A stretch of 64,000 nt of DNA. It comes from Gemmatimonadaceae bacterium. GTDB taxonomy: Bacteria; Gemmatimonadota; Gemmatimonadetes; Gemmatimonadales; Gemmatimonadaceae. Shown here one piece after another: positions 37,754 through 46,922 of the stretch. How positions within the stretch are numbered: the first letter of the stretch is position 1; every line of letters begins with the position of its first letter. The position numbers and the translations under genes were made by a program. The DNA is taken from assembly GCA_020846935.1 (NCBI GenBank), contig JADLCY010000008.1, positions 1 to 64,000 of the forward strand, read 5' to 3'. The notes beneath the pieces were generated by a model, which was given only the letters and a program-made list of their open reading frames with translations, was not told the DNA's origin and did no database searches.

Positions 37754-38841
37754 ACGTGCGCCGGGCTCTTCTCGCTGCGATCCTGCTGTGCCTCGCCGCG
37801 CCGCTGCGCTCCCAGGTCGTCCGGGGCCGCGTGAACGAACGTGCGACCGGCGCCGCGCTCGCGGGCGTTCTCGTCGAGCTGACCGACAGCGCGAGTGCGG
37901 ATGGACTGGCTTCTGCGTTGACGGACGCGGACGGGACGTACGCGATGCGTGCGCCGCGAGCCGGGCGCTTCGTGGTTTCGGCCAAGCGCACTGGCATGCG
38001 ACGGTATGTCTCGCCCGCGTTGCAGATCGAAGCGTCCGAGACTGTCGTACATGACCTCGTGCTCGACCGCACGGCCGTCATGCTCCCCGAGGTCGCGGTC
38101 ACGATGGTGCGTCTCTGCGACGTATCGCCCCGCAGCGCGCGCGTGCCGGCACTCTGGGAGGAGGCACGCACGGCGCTCCTCGCCGCGCAGATTTCGCTCC
38201 GCGACCGACGCTACTCGGCGACCGTCGTGCGCTACGTGCGCGAGCTCGACCCGCGGACTCGCCGCGTGCGGAGCGAAACGCGGTCCCAGGCCGTTGGCGT
38301 CGTTTCGCGACCCTTCACCGCGATTGATCCGGAGTCGCTCTCCGTCAATGGATACCGGGCGCCGAGGTCGGATGGGGGCGTCATCTACCATGGGCTCGAC
38401 GCCGAGGTTCTGCTCTCGGACGCCTTCGTGAGGGATCATTGCTTTGAAGAGGTAAGCGGCCGTCGCGATCGGCGTGGCCTGGCGGGCATCGGGTTCCGTC
38501 CGGTTGCCTCGCGGTCCCTCCCTGATGTGGCCGGCACGCTGTGGCTCGACGCGGCAACGATGGAGCTGCGTTTCGTCGAGTTTGCGTGGTCGCGCATGGC
38601 CACCGGCGCCGACTCGGCTGGCGTGGGGGGCGAGGTGCACTTCGCCAGGTTGGACGACGGCGCGTGGTTCGTGCGGCGATGGTTCGTCAGACTGCCTGTC
38701 GTAGGTCGCGTGGGCGCTCCGGTGGCGACCGACGCCACGAGCGCTCCATGGGTGCTCGTGCGTCCGGGCGACCTGCGATTGCGCGAGGAGGGTGGCGAGG
38801 TCACCGGCGTGAAGCGGTCCACCGGGCGGCCGGACGCGTAG
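37750..38841 (+). CDS. Exported CarboxypepD_reg-like protein, short paralogue
   Basis: 363 residues, ATGA overlap with the preceding paralogue. It matches residues about 15-360 of that protein: signal peptide, VVRGRVNERATGAALAGVLVEL, then ALWEEARTALLAAQISLRDR and VAGTLWLDAATMELRFVEF. It ends before the second prealbumin-like domain of the long paralogue. The two are a tandem duplication with later loss or gain of about 200 C-terminal residues. Function is unknown, and a strong hairpin follows (38852-38882). Confidence 0.75.
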   Translation: MNVRRALLAAILLCLAAPLRSQVVRGRVNERATGAALAGVLVELTDSASADGLASALTDADGTYAMRAPRAGRFVVSAKRTGMRRYVSPALQIEASETVVHDLVLDRTAVMLPEVAVTMVRLCDVSPRSARVPALWEEARTALLAAQISLRDRRYSATVVRYVRELDPRTRRVRSETRSQAVGVVSRPFTAIDPESLSVNGYRAPRSDGGVIYHGLDAEVLLSDAFVRDHCFEEVSGRRDRRGLAGIGFRPVASRSLPDVAGTLWLDAATMELRFVEFAWSRMATGADSAGVGGEVHFARLDDGAWFVRRWFVRLPVVGRVGAPVATDATSAPWVLVRPGDLRLREEGGEVTGVKRSTGRPDA

Positions 38842-38851
38842 CCGGACCAGC

Positions 38852-38882
38852 GCCGGGTCGGGGGAACGGTCCCCGGCCCGGC
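38852..38882. terminator. Long GC hairpin between convergent genes
   Basis: The left arm GCCGGGTCGGGGGA and right arm TCCCCGGCCCGGC pair with one G-T type mismatch and one bulged G around an ACGG loop. It lies 10 bases after the stop of the short paralogue and 8 bases before the end of the convergent lipoprotein gene, so it could terminate both. Confidence 0.7.
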
Positions 38883-38890
38883 ACCGATGG

Positions 38891-39658
38891 TCATGGCTTG
38901 ACCGGCTCGCTGAAGAAGAAGTCGTCGGCCACGACCAGGTCCACGGTACTCCCGTCGCTCACGTCTTTCGCCGCACCTAACGACCCCAGGCCAGCGATGA
39001 TACGGATGCGCGCGATGATGGGATCGGTGAAGGCGATGCTCACGAGCGAGTGACCCTTGGCGTCACTGCGGATGGGCGCGGCCACCTTGCCGATGAGACG
39101 GTTCGTCGCGTCGTAGGCCTCGATGAATGAGGTGTTGGCCACGTCGACGTCGCTCAGGATCACGCCGAACGCGCGGACGGTGGCCACCTGCGTGGTATCG
39201 CCGGCCACGCGAAAGGTCAGGTTGATGGCGTTGCTGCCGATGGCCATGAACGTCTTGGCCGGACTGAAGTCCTCGAAGGCGGCATCGTACGTGGGATTGA
39301 CATCGTTGAAGTCGTTGTCGCTCACCCGGAGTCCGGTGCCTGGCGTCGTCATCATCAGCCCGCGGCCACGAAAGCCGTCGCCGGGAAAGGCGTTGGTGTT
39401 GGTGTTGGCGGCGCCCACCGCGTCCCAGTTGACCTCGCGCCGGCCCGACGGCTGCTGGCCGGCCGTCACGCCATTGTTGGGCTCCCCGAGTCGCGAGCGC
39501 AGCTCGACGAGTTTCGCCGAGAGATCGCCGGAGGCGGTGATCGCGGTGAACGTGGGCAGGTTCTGTCCGGGACTGTCGTTTCCATAGGCGTCGTCGCACG
39601 CGGCGGCGAGCGGGAGAAGCAGGATGCCGGCGGTACGGCGGAAGAGCGTGGCGTACAT
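38891..39658 (-). CDS. Lipoprotein of unknown function
   Basis: 255 residues from the ATG at 39658. The signal ends LAAAC (Cys21). The mature part starts with an N-terminal stretch containing LRSRLGEPNNG and GRREVNWDAVG, then FPGDGFRGRGLMMTTPGTGLRVS. This pattern recalls secreted hypothetical proteins of Acidobacteria and other phyla, but I do not know a function. The rest is strand-rich (IEAYDATNRLIGKV). Leu in LGSLGAAKD is a TTA codon in a CGTTAGG motif. The start region is followed upstream by a non-coding stretch with a palindrome (39733-39753). Confidence 0.6.
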   Translation of the reverse strand: MYATLFRRTAGILLLPLAAACDDAYGNDSPGQNLPTFTAITASGDLSAKLVELRSRLGEPNNGVTAGQQPSGRREVNWDAVGAANTNTNAFPGDGFRGRGLMMTTPGTGLRVSDNDFNDVNPTYDAAFEDFSPAKTFMAIGSNAINLTFRVAGDTTQVATVRAFGVILSDVDVANTSFIEAYDATNRLIGKVAAPIRSDAKGHSLVSIAFTDPIIARIRIIAGLGSLGAAKDVSDGSTVDLVVADDFFFSEPVKP

Positions 39659-40015
39659 GGAGTGATCTCCGGGTCTCGTCAGGTGTCGGCCGCGATGGCC
39701 GTCGCTGTTGGCTGAGGCGCCCAGTGGAGGCGCACACCGTCGTTGACGGCGTGACACCAATTAGGTGGAACAGCCGCGCCGCATCGAGCTGACGTTATGG
39801 GGGGATCGCGTGGTCCTTTCGCAGGCCGCGTCGTCATGCCGGGCGGCGGGATGGGGCTACCCCCGGTTGGGAGGCTGCCGACGTCAGGTGTCAGGCGCCA
39901 ACGCGCAGCGACCTGCCTTGCCGTGCGCAACACATCGGCATCGTGTGCGATGGGTTCCACGGTGCGCCCCCGTGATGGCCAACGCGGCCGCGGCCGGCGC
40001 GCCCGGGGTGAGTCG
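39659..40015. other. Non-coding gap with a palindrome upstream of the lipoprotein gene
   Basis: In the 357 bases between the lipoprotein start and the end of the response-regulator gene, no credible ORF is seen. CACACCGTC (39733-39741) and GACGGCGTG (39745-39753) form an inverted repeat with one mismatch and a GTT centre, followed by CACC-AATTA-GGTG (39755-39767). These are candidate operator or promoter elements for the minus-strand lipoprotein. Confidence 0.35.
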
Positions 40016-40669
40016 CTACGCGTCGGGCCAGGCGTCGAGCCCGTGCCGCACGGCGAGCAGGGCCGCCTGCGTGCGATCACCGACCCCCAGCTTCTCGAAG
40101 ATCTCGCTCACATAGCCTTTGACCGTCCCGGCGCTGAGCGAAAGCCGGCCGGCAATCTGCTTGTTGCCGAGCCCGGCGACGATCAGACGCAGCACGTCGC
40201 GTTCGCGTGGCGTGAGCACCTCGAGCGGCGAACGCTCGACCGGTGTTGCGACCTCGAGCATGAGCTGACGCTGCGCGTACGGGTGCAGTGTCGGGATCCC
40301 GGCGGCCGCGTTGCGGATCGCCGCGATCAGCTCCGCCGACAGCACGTCCTTCATCAGATAGCCCATCACGCCGGCACGCACCGCATCGCCGATCCCCTGG
40401 CCGTCCGTGGCGCTCGTCAGGATCAGGATCCTGGCCGGACTGCCCGCGGCCGCCAGCGCCCTGGCGGCCCCCACACCGTCGAGCTTTGGCATCATCAGGT
40501 CCATCAACACGACGTCCGGCTTCACCTGTTGAACCACGCGAACGGCCTCCTCGCCGTCACGCGCCTCGCCGACGACGTGTATGCCGTCCGCTTCGGCGAG
40601 GATGAGGCGCAGGCCTTCACGCACCACGTTGTGATCGTCGGCAATGACGACGCGCAGCCTCCCGGTCAT
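40016..40669 (-). CDS. NarL/FixJ-type response regulator
   Basis: 217 residues. The receiver domain (1-120) has the phospho-acceptor Asp in VVLMDLMMPKLDG, acidic pair in VVIADDH and Lys in YLMKDV. The C-terminal LuxR helix-turn-helix (about 150-210) reads LTPRERDVLRLIVAGLGNKQIA, then LSAGTVKGYVSEIFEKLGV. It overlaps the histidine kinase gene (ATGA, 40666-40669), forming a two-component pair. It is the distal end of the minus-strand run that includes the ATP-grasp cluster; control of that cluster is only a guess. Confidence 0.95.
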   Translation of the reverse strand: MTGRLRVVIADDHNVVREGLRLILAEADGIHVVGEARDGEEAVRVVQQVKPDVVLMDLMMPKLDGVGAARALAAAGSPARILILTSATDGQGIGDAVRAGVMGYLMKDVLSAELIAAIRNAAAGIPTLHPYAQRQLMLEVATPVERSPLEVLTPRERDVLRLIVAGLGNKQIAGRLSLSAGTVKGYVSEIFEKLGVGDRTQAALLAVRHGLDAWPDA

Positions 40670-42420
40670 GTCGGCGGGGTTCGAAGGGGAATGCGGGCCA
40701 GCACGCGCGTACCACGCGAGACACCGCGGATGAGTTCGAGCGATCCGCCGAGCACTTCGGCGCGCTCCTTCATGAAGGCGACGCCCATCCCGCCCCGCTT
40801 CCCCGACGTCCGGATCGCCTTCACCACACCAATGCCGTCGTCATCCACCAGCAATCGCACCTCGTCGGCCATGCACTCGAGTACGATTCGCACCCGCGTG
40901 GCTCTTGCGTGTTTGGCCACGTTGTTCAGGGCCTCCTGTGCAATGCGGTAGACCGCGTCGGCCACGCGCGCCTCCACCGGCTCGGTGCCGCTCGTGCGGA
41001 TACGCACGCCGAGCCCCTCGCCACCGATCGCCCGGGCCAGCGCTCGCAACGCCGCAAACAGGCCCTGGTCGCGGACCTGCGGAATGCGACGCGCCGCCTC
41101 GGCGGGCGAGATGCGGCTCGTCGCGTCTTCGGCCGACCGCAGCTCGACCAGCAGCGCCCGCATCTCGGCGAGCGCTTGCTGGCTCAGCTCAAGGAGTCGA
41201 TGACCGCGTCGAGCGCCCTCGTCGGGATCGCGTCGCCAGGCCGGCTCGAGCGACTGTGCGACCAGCGTCATGCTGAAGAGGATCTGCGTGACAGAGTCGT
41301 GCAGGTCCCGCGCCAGGTGATGCCGCTCCTCCACCGCGGCGATGTTGCGCGCCGACGCGTGGAGTCGCGCGTTCTCGATCGCGATCGCAAGCTGGTCGGC
41401 CACGATGCGCAGCACGTCCACGTCGTTCTGCGTGAACCGGTTGTCGCTCTCGACGTTGAGCACGCCGAGGCAGCGGTCGCCGAGCAGGATGGGCACCGCC
41501 AGCTCGGCCACGATGCCCTGTGACCCCGGCACGACGATATAGCGTGGGTCGCTCGCCACGTCGTTCACGAGCACAGGGCGCTGATCAACGGCAGCCGCGC
41601 CCATGATGCCCGTGTGGATGGATTGCCGGTGCTCACCGCGCACGATGCCCTTGTAGCTCCCGCCGGTCACCCGCAGTCTGAGCACCTCGGGATCGGCCGG
41701 TTCGATCAGCGGGATCGCCGTGTTCGGATAGCCGAGGATCTCGTGCACCGCGTCGGCCGCACGCTGGAGGAGTTCTTCGAGGTTGAGGTCCGCCGTCACG
41801 ATGCGGCCGACGCGCGTGACCAGCGCAAACCGCTCCGCGCGTTCCTGCTCGGCCCGGTATTGTCGTGCCGACGTGATGGCGATCGCGGCGTAGCGTGCAA
41901 ACGTCCGCAGCGTGGTGAAGTCGGCCCGCGTGAACACTGGGGCGGCGCGCCCTTTTCGTGGCGCGCGACCGATCCCGAATACGCCGATCAACCCCTGATG
42001 CCACACGATGGGCATACCCACGACGGCGTGATCGAGCATATCCGGCTGCGTAGGCGTAGGCACGTCGCCGTACCGCGCGAAGGCCAGCGCACGTCCTGTG
42101 CGCAGCACCTCGCCTGCGATCCCGACGCCCACCGCCATCTCCGCACCGACCTCCGAGGCCGGCATGTTGTGCCCCGCCCGGGTGCGAACGACGCCGGCCT
42201 CTTCGTCCAGCAGGCCGATGGTCCCGTGATCCGCATCGAGGAGCTGGCACGCGGCGCGGACGATGCGGTCGAGCAGCGGAGCCAGCTCCGTCTCCGCGCC
42301 GAGCGCGGCGAGGACGGTGCGCACCGCGCGATTCTCCCGGTCGGCCCTGCTGACCTCCCGGGAGCGACGACGATGATGCGCGGTGGGCGGGATCATGGAG
42401 GAGTACGATAGCCTCCTCAT
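40666..42420 (-). CDS. Cytosolic GAF-domain histidine kinase
   Basis: 584 residues if the ATG at 42420 is used; an in-frame ATG at 42396 gives 576 and is as likely. No membrane segment is visible. Two GAF domains (about 40-185 and 205-355; QLLDADHGTIGLLDEE, ADAVHEILGYPNTAIPLIE) are followed by a HisKA_3 dimerisation helix with the phospho-acceptor in HHLARDLHDSVTQ, and a HATPase_c domain with NNVAKHA, VDDDGIGV and GKRGGMGV. The kinase senses a soluble signal in the cytoplasm. It is coupled to the response-regulator gene by ATGA. An inverted AGGAGG/CTCCTCC pair lies at its 5' end. Confidence 0.93.
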   Translation of the reverse strand: MRRLSYSSMIPPTAHHRRRSREVSRADRENRAVRTVLAALGAETELAPLLDRIVRAACQLLDADHGTIGLLDEEAGVVRTRAGHNMPASEVGAEMAVGVGIAGEVLRTGRALAFARYGDVPTPTQPDMLDHAVVGMPIVWHQGLIGVFGIGRAPRKGRAAPVFTRADFTTLRTFARYAAIAITSARQYRAEQERAERFALVTRVGRIVTADLNLEELLQRAADAVHEILGYPNTAIPLIEPADPEVLRLRVTGGSYKGIVRGEHRQSIHTGIMGAAAVDQRPVLVNDVASDPRYIVVPGSQGIVAELAVPILLGDRCLGVLNVESDNRFTQNDVDVLRIVADQLAIAIENARLHASARNIAAVEERHHLARDLHDSVTQILFSMTLVAQSLEPAWRRDPDEGARRGHRLLELSQQALAEMRALLVELRSAEDATSRISPAEAARRIPQVRDQGLFAALRALARAIGGEGLGVRIRTSGTEPVEARVADAVYRIAQEALNNVAKHARATRVRIVLECMADEVRLLVDDDGIGVVKAIRTSGKRGGMGVAFMKERAEVLGGSLELIRGVSRGTRVLARIPLRTPPT

Positions 42421-42481
42421 GGTGCCAACGCGGCCGGTCGCTGGGCCGGAATCAGGCCCGCCGGATGGCAGGGTCAGCGGT

Positions 42482-42512
42482 GCGCCGGGTTGCCCTCACC
42501 GGGCGCCGGCGC
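42482..42512 (-). terminator. Hairpin at the end of the ligase run
   Basis: GCGCCGG (42482-42488) and CCGGCGC (42506-42512) form a perfect 7-base-pair stem with a 17-base loop, just past the stop of the C26 hydrolase gene (42527, minus strand). It could end the upstream transcription unit before the two-component genes. Confidence 0.4.
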
Positions 42513-42526
42513 GTCCTGCGGGCCGG

Positions 42527-43288
42527 CTACTTACCGCCGAAGCGGGCCGACGACTCGATGAACTCCCGGAAGACGTGCCGCGTGTGCGGGTCGGTCATCT
42601 CGAAGACCTCTGGGTGCCATTGTACGCCGAGGCAGAACTGGTCCGCGTCCAGCTCGGCGGCTTCGATCAGGCCATCCGGCGCGACCGCGCACGGCGCGAG
42701 ACCCTGCGCCAGCACCTTGATCCCCTGGTGGTGCATGCTGTTCACCGGGATGCGCTCGAGTTCCATCATGCTGCGCAACTTTGATCCGCGTGTGAGGACG
42801 ACCTCGTGCGCGAGGTGATCGCGCTCGAACCCGAAGTTGGGGAAGTAGTCGTGCTTGATCGCGCCCGCGTACTGATCTTCGAGATCCTGCCAGAGCGTGC
42901 CGCCCAGCGCGACGTTGATGACCTGCAGGCCTCGGCAGAGGCCGAGCAGCGGCTTTCGGTCTTCGACGGACCAACGCGCGAGCTGCAGCTCAACGCGATC
43001 GCGTGCGCCGTCGGTGCGGCCGAGTCGCGGATGCGGATCCTCGTTGAAGTACCTGGGGTCGATGTCGACGCCGCCGGGGATGAGCACGCCATCACAGGCC
43101 TCATAGGCGCCACGCAGCGCGTCGGGCTCATCATCGAGCAGCGGCACCAGGACCGGCGCACCTCCGGCGAGGGCGACGGCGATGTAGTACCGCTGGTTCA
43201 TCACGTCCGACGTGGGCAGCCCCGACGGGATGCCGTCGATGGCCTGCAACGTCTGCGTGGTGACACCGATGATGGGGCGTTTGGACAT
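42527..43288 (-). CDS. Peptidase C26 / class-I amidotransferase-like gamma-glutamyl hydrolase
   Basis: 253 residues. The class-I glutamine amidotransferase fold is shown by IPGGVDIDPRYFNEDPHP and the nucleophile elbow GLCRGLQVIN (Cys118). The catalytic His and Glu are in QWHPE (His225, Glu227). Members related to PuuD cleave gamma-glutamyl bonds, for example gamma-glutamyl-GABA. It lies last in a co-directional run with a GCS2-type ligase and four ATP-grasp genes, 128 bases from the GCS2 gene. It is a plausible hydrolase for whatever those ligases make, though an amidotransferase role is also possible. Confidence 0.88.
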   Translation of the reverse strand: MSKRPIIGVTTQTLQAIDGIPSGLPTSDVMNQRYYIAVALAGGAPVLVPLLDDEPDALRGAYEACDGVLIPGGVDIDPRYFNEDPHPRLGRTDGARDRVELQLARWSVEDRKPLLGLCRGLQVINVALGGTLWQDLEDQYAGAIKHDYFPNFGFERDHLAHEVVLTRGSKLRSMMELERIPVNSMHHQGIKVLAQGLAPCAVAPDGLIEAAELDADQFCLGVQWHPEVFEMTDPHTRHVFREFIESSARFGGK

Positions 43289-43416
43289 TGGAGTCTGGTA
43301 AGGCAGTAGAACGAAAGGAGTTACAGCGCGCTAACGAACAACGAGCAAGGCGACGTAGAGGTCACGGCGCCCTGAACGGTACTCGGCGACACGTCCGGTG
43401 GGAACGGCCAGGACGT

Positions 43417-44526
43417 CTACAGAACCCCTTCTTCGGTCTCCCGAATCAGCAGGTCGACCACGGCCTTTGTGTCCTTGCCGGCGGCGTGGTAGGCGCGGAT
43501 CTGCCGGTCGGCGCTCGAGCCTTCGGCGAGGATCCGGAAGGCGTATTCGACTTCCTTGCGCGTGCCCAGCTCATCGAGGACGTCATCGAGGAACCATTCG
43601 ATGAGTTCGCGAATCAGCACGGGGGCGGGGAGTTCGGTGGCCTTGCCAAAATCGATGAGGTTGCCGTCGAGTCCGTAGCGCACCGCACGCCACTTGTTCT
43701 CATCGATCAACTCGGAGCCGTAGATGCGGAACGTGGTGTTGTCGCGGCGCATCTTGTACAGCTTGAACACGATCGCCTGCAGGATCGCAGCGATGCAGAC
43801 GGCTTCGTCGACGCGGGTGCACACATCGCAGATGCGGAACTCCAGCGTCGGGAACGTGTGGTGCGGCCGGACGTCCCACCAGATCTTGGATCCGTTCGGG
43901 ATGCAGCCGGTCGCGACGAGCGTCCTGAGGTAGTTCTCGTATTCGGCCCACGACGCAATGAAGCGAGGCACGCCGGTCCTCGGGAACGCGCGGAACACCG
44001 CGCTGCGATACGACTTGAGCCCCGTGAGGCGACCGATCCAGAACGGCGAACTGGTCGACAGGCAGAGGATGTGGGGCAGGAAGTAGCGCGACACGTTGCA
44101 TGCATCGATGAGGAAATCGCGGTCCTCGATCCCGATGTGCACGTGTGTGCCAAAGATGAGCAGCTGTTGGGCAAGCTGCTGCATCGCTTCCTTGGTGCCG
44201 ATGTAGCGATCGAGCTGCGTGATCTCCTGGTCGGCCCAGTGCGAGAAGGGGTGGGTACCGGCCGCGGCGATCTTGAAGCCGCGTCGTGCCGCCAGCTCCA
44301 TCACGCCGCGTCGAAGCTCGACGAGCTGCGCCCTCACCTCCTGGGGCGTCCGGCACACCGTCGTGCCGACTTCGACGATGCTCTGGTGCAGCTCCGGCTT
44401 CACCTGCCCGAGGATCAGGTGGTCGGCCTCGAGGATCTGCGTGATGTACGACGTGAGCGCACGCGTCGAGGGGTCGATGATCTGGTACTCCTCTTCGACG
44501 CCGATCGTGAGGCTCGGAGCTTTCAT
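43417..44526 (-). CDS. GCS2-family carboxylate-amine ligase (YbdK-like)
   Basis: 369 residues; the ATG at 44526 immediately precedes [15 protein letters not shown], the canonical N-terminus of the glutamate-cysteine ligase type-2 family (metal ligands in GVEEEY). GTHVHIGI (a G-x-H-x-H metal/nucleotide motif) and [16 protein letters not shown] follow, with FRICDV later. YbdK-type enzymes make gamma-glutamyl amides using ATP; the amine partner is unknown here. The gene is separated by 4 bases from the circularly permuted ATP-grasp gene, so the two are surely cotranscribed and probably act in sequence. Confidence 0.9.
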   Translation of the reverse strand: MKAPSLTIGVEEEYQIIDPSTRALTSYITQILEADHLILGQVKPELHQSIVEVGTTVCRTPQEVRAQLVELRRGVMELAARRGFKIAAAGTHPFSHWADQEITQLDRYIGTKEAMQQLAQQLLIFGTHVHIGIEDRDFLIDACNVSRYFLPHILCLSTSSPFWIGRLTGLKSYRSAVFRAFPRTGVPRFIASWAEYENYLRTLVATGCIPNGSKIWWDVRPHHTFPTLEFRICDVCTRVDEAVCIAAILQAIVFKLYKMRRDNTTFRIYGSELIDENKWRAVRYGLDGNLIDFGKATELPAPVLIRELIEWFLDDVLDELGTRKEVEYAFRILAEGSSADRQIRAYHAAGKDTKAVVDLLIRETEEGVL

Positions 44527-44530
44527 GTCG

Positions 44531-45877
44531 TCAGTTTCTCGGTTGCACCACGAACGTCGGCACCGTGCTGCCACCGCCAGCGGTGACATTGAGCAGGGCG
44601 GCCGTCGAGAGGCGCGTGAGGATGCCTTCCATGTAGTCGCCGTTGGTCACGAACGGCGCCGTGTCGATCATGCGATCCGCGAACACCACCGTCCCGTCCG
44701 CCCAGCTGGGATACGACTCCTTCGGGATCTCCACCTTTTCCTGGACGATGTGTGGTGCGGCGAGCGCCACCTTCACCGCCGCATCCCACGCTGCCGAGTC
44801 CACGGTCCAGCCGAGGACGATGCCCTTGCCTCCGTACTCATCGTTCGGTTTGAGCACCAGTCGGTCCTTGGCCTCGTGCATGAACGGGATGAGGTCCACC
44901 GGGCGCCCGCGGTAGGACGTCGAGCGCTCGGCGACCACGCGGGTCCACGGAATGCAGTCGTGAATGGCGGTGAGGTCGTCGGTGTCGAACGTGTCGGCGT
45001 TGGCCTCATCGCTCAGCACGGCGAGGGACGCCTTCTTGTGCAGGATCTTGGAGTGGAAGCCGTTGACCATGCACACCGCGCCATCGCGGACGGCGCGCAC
45101 CACGTCATGCTCCACGCCGCACGTCTCGATCAGCTCGCTGATGAGCACGCGCTTGTAGATCACGTCGATCGGCTTGCCGCCCGAATACAGCTTGCCGCCA
45201 CGGTACTCGCACTGCCGCGGATCGTCGATGATGGCGTCGATGTTGAGCTGGGCGAACTGCTGCCGGAACAGTTCGAACTCCGTGCGCGTGGGCACATCGT
45301 TCCAGTCGAGGATGCCGATGCGTGGTGCGCGCGACGATCGGCTGAACTCCCGCCACGCGTCGAGGATCGCGCCAATGACGCCGTGCCGCGCAGGGAGGGC
45401 GAACACCTCGTGGTGTCGCGAGAACTCCCGCATGGCACGCGTATCCAGAAAGGACTCGCTCAGCGCATCGTTGTAGCCCGGGCCCGCCGGCGTCTCGCCG
45501 TTGTATTCCGTGAGGCCGAGCGCCCCGGAGTGCGGCACGTAGAAGAAGTCGAGCCGCGACGTCGGGCTCACGTGGCGATAGCGGAGCGGTGAGGCGAGGA
45601 GCGATTCCTCCCAGTCGAGCAGGCCGAACTGCGCGCGAAAGGCGGAGTCACGAACGGCGCGATCGTAGGCTTTCCCGAACGCCCGCAGGAGCGGACGGAT
45701 GCGCCGCTGCAGCATCGCCACTTCGGCCGGCGTCGTGAGACGCGGGCGCAGCACGGTGCACAGGGCCCGCCCGCCAAAGACGAGCCCGCGCTGCGCGAGC
45801 TGCGACTCGAGGTGCGCGTGCGTCTCGGCCGCCACGTCCGGCGTGAGGACGTCGTTCCAGGCGTCGATCAGCGTCAT
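44531..45877 (-). CDS. Circularly permuted ATP-grasp ligase
   Basis: 448 residues from the ATG at 45877 (the frame is open further up, but that part overlaps the previous gene). The permuted order is visible: [11 protein letters not shown] (124-132 holds the metal-binding Glu-Asn-Glu) comes before the nucleotide-binding loop [12 protein letters not shown] (Lys343-Gly352). In normal ATP-grasp proteins the lysine/glycine loop comes first. This layout resembles the circularly permuted ATP-grasp and glutathionylspermidine-synthase-like families, which form amide bonds with ATP. It lies 4 bases before the GCS2 gene and 67 bases after a RimK-like ATP-grasp gene. Confidence 0.85.
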   Translation of the reverse strand: MTLIDAWNDVLTPDVAAETHAHLESQLAQRGLVFGGRALCTVLRPRLTTPAEVAMLQRRIRPLLRAFGKAYDRAVRDSAFRAQFGLLDWEESLLASPLRYRHVSPTSRLDFFYVPHSGALGLTEYNGETPAGPGYNDALSESFLDTRAMREFSRHHEVFALPARHGVIGAILDAWREFSRSSRAPRIGILDWNDVPTRTEFELFRQQFAQLNIDAIIDDPRQCEYRGGKLYSGGKPIDVIYKRVLISELIETCGVEHDVVRAVRDGAVCMVNGFHSKILHKKASLAVLSDEANADTFDTDDLTAIHDCIPWTRVVAERSTSYRGRPVDLIPFMHEAKDRLVLKPNDEYGGKGIVLGWTVDSAAWDAAVKVALAAPHIVQEKVEIPKESYPSWADGTVVFADRMIDTAPFVTNGDYMEGILTRLSTAALLNVTAGGGSTVPTFVVQPRN

Positions 45878-45944
45878 GTCGTGCTCCGGTGTGCTGGAAC
45901 CCGCGCGCGAATATCGGGTGCCCACGACTGCCAGGGGGACGACG

Positions 45945-46877
45945 TCATCGACTGGCAGCGAAGAGGGCACTCCACCTGGCCTCGACGACCGTCTTGCGTG
46001 GCTGCTTCGCGAACCGGATCGCCATGTCTGCCATGTGCGTCACCGCCCACTCGAAGTAGGTGGGCGTGAGCGAATAGATGTCCATGTCGGGCGCGCAGTT
46101 CATGAAGTCGATCGCGTAGGGCACGCCGCCCGTGATGCAGAACTCGAGTGAGTTCATGTCGTAGCCCAGGGCGCCGCACAACGTCCGACAGTCGCGGACC
46201 ACGCGATCCCTGAGCGTGGGCGTCAGGTAGTCGGGATCGACGATGTACTTCCGCGCCTTGGGGTCGTAGTGCATCACCAGCACCTCGTCCTGCCCCAGGC
46301 AGAGGCAGCGCACGAACTGCTCCCATTGCACCATCTCCTGCACGATCATGGTGAGGAGGCCCGACTGGTCGTAGTTGCGGATCAGCTCTTCCACCGTGTG
46401 GCAGACGTAGACCTCCTTCCAGCCGCCGCCGTGTGCGTCCTTGAGGATGCAGGGCAGCCCCACGTGCCTGGCGATGCCCTCCCAGTCGAGCGGGAATCGC
46501 AGGTTGCGCAACGATTCGCCGGGGACGATCCCGGGGACGTAGTCCTTGTTGGGCAGGAGCACGGTCTTGGGCGACACCACGCCGAGTTTCGCGGCAAGCG
46601 TGGCCCCGAAGAACTTGTCGTCGGCGGTCCACATGAACGGGTTGTTGATCACCGTCTTGCCTTCGAGCACCGCCTTCTTGAGCCACGAGCGGTACATCGG
46701 CACCTCGTGGGAGATGCGATCGATGAGGACGTCATACGGCACCGGCCCATCGTGCGGCTCACCGCCAATGACCGCGTACTCGGCGACCACGCCGACGTCG
46801 CGCTTGTTGACCTCCTCGATGAATGCCGGCGGCCAGCTCCATTCCCGGCCCACCACGAGACCCACGCGTTTCGTCAT
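45945..46877 (-). CDS. RimK-like ATP-grasp ligase
   Basis: 310 residues. The nucleotide-binding Lys and Gly loop is seen in LPCILKDAHGGGWKEV (Lys146, GGG 150-152). The adenine-contact strand is TMIVQEMVQWEQFVR, and the metal-binding end is VPYAIDFMNCAPDMD (Asp257, Asn260). The size fits glutathione-synthase or RimK-type peptide ligases. The substrate is unknown. The gene sits between an esterase gene (45 bases upstream) and the permuted ATP-grasp gene. Confidence 0.87.
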   Translation of the reverse strand: MTKRVGLVVGREWSWPPAFIEEVNKRDVGVVAEYAVIGGEPHDGPVPYDVLIDRISHEVPMYRSWLKKAVLEGKTVINNPFMWTADDKFFGATLAAKLGVVSPKTVLLPNKDYVPGIVPGESLRNLRFPLDWEGIARHVGLPCILKDAHGGGWKEVYVCHTVEELIRNYDQSGLLTMIVQEMVQWEQFVRCLCLGQDEVLVMHYDPKARKYIVDPDYLTPTLRDRVVRDCRTLCGALGYDMNSLEFCITGGVPYAIDFMNCAPDMDIYSLTPTYFEWAVTHMADMAIRFAKQPRKTVVEARWSALFAASR

Positions 46878-46922
46878 GTCTGCTCCGTACAGTTGGACCC
46901 GGGCAGCCCGGGCGTCGTCGTG

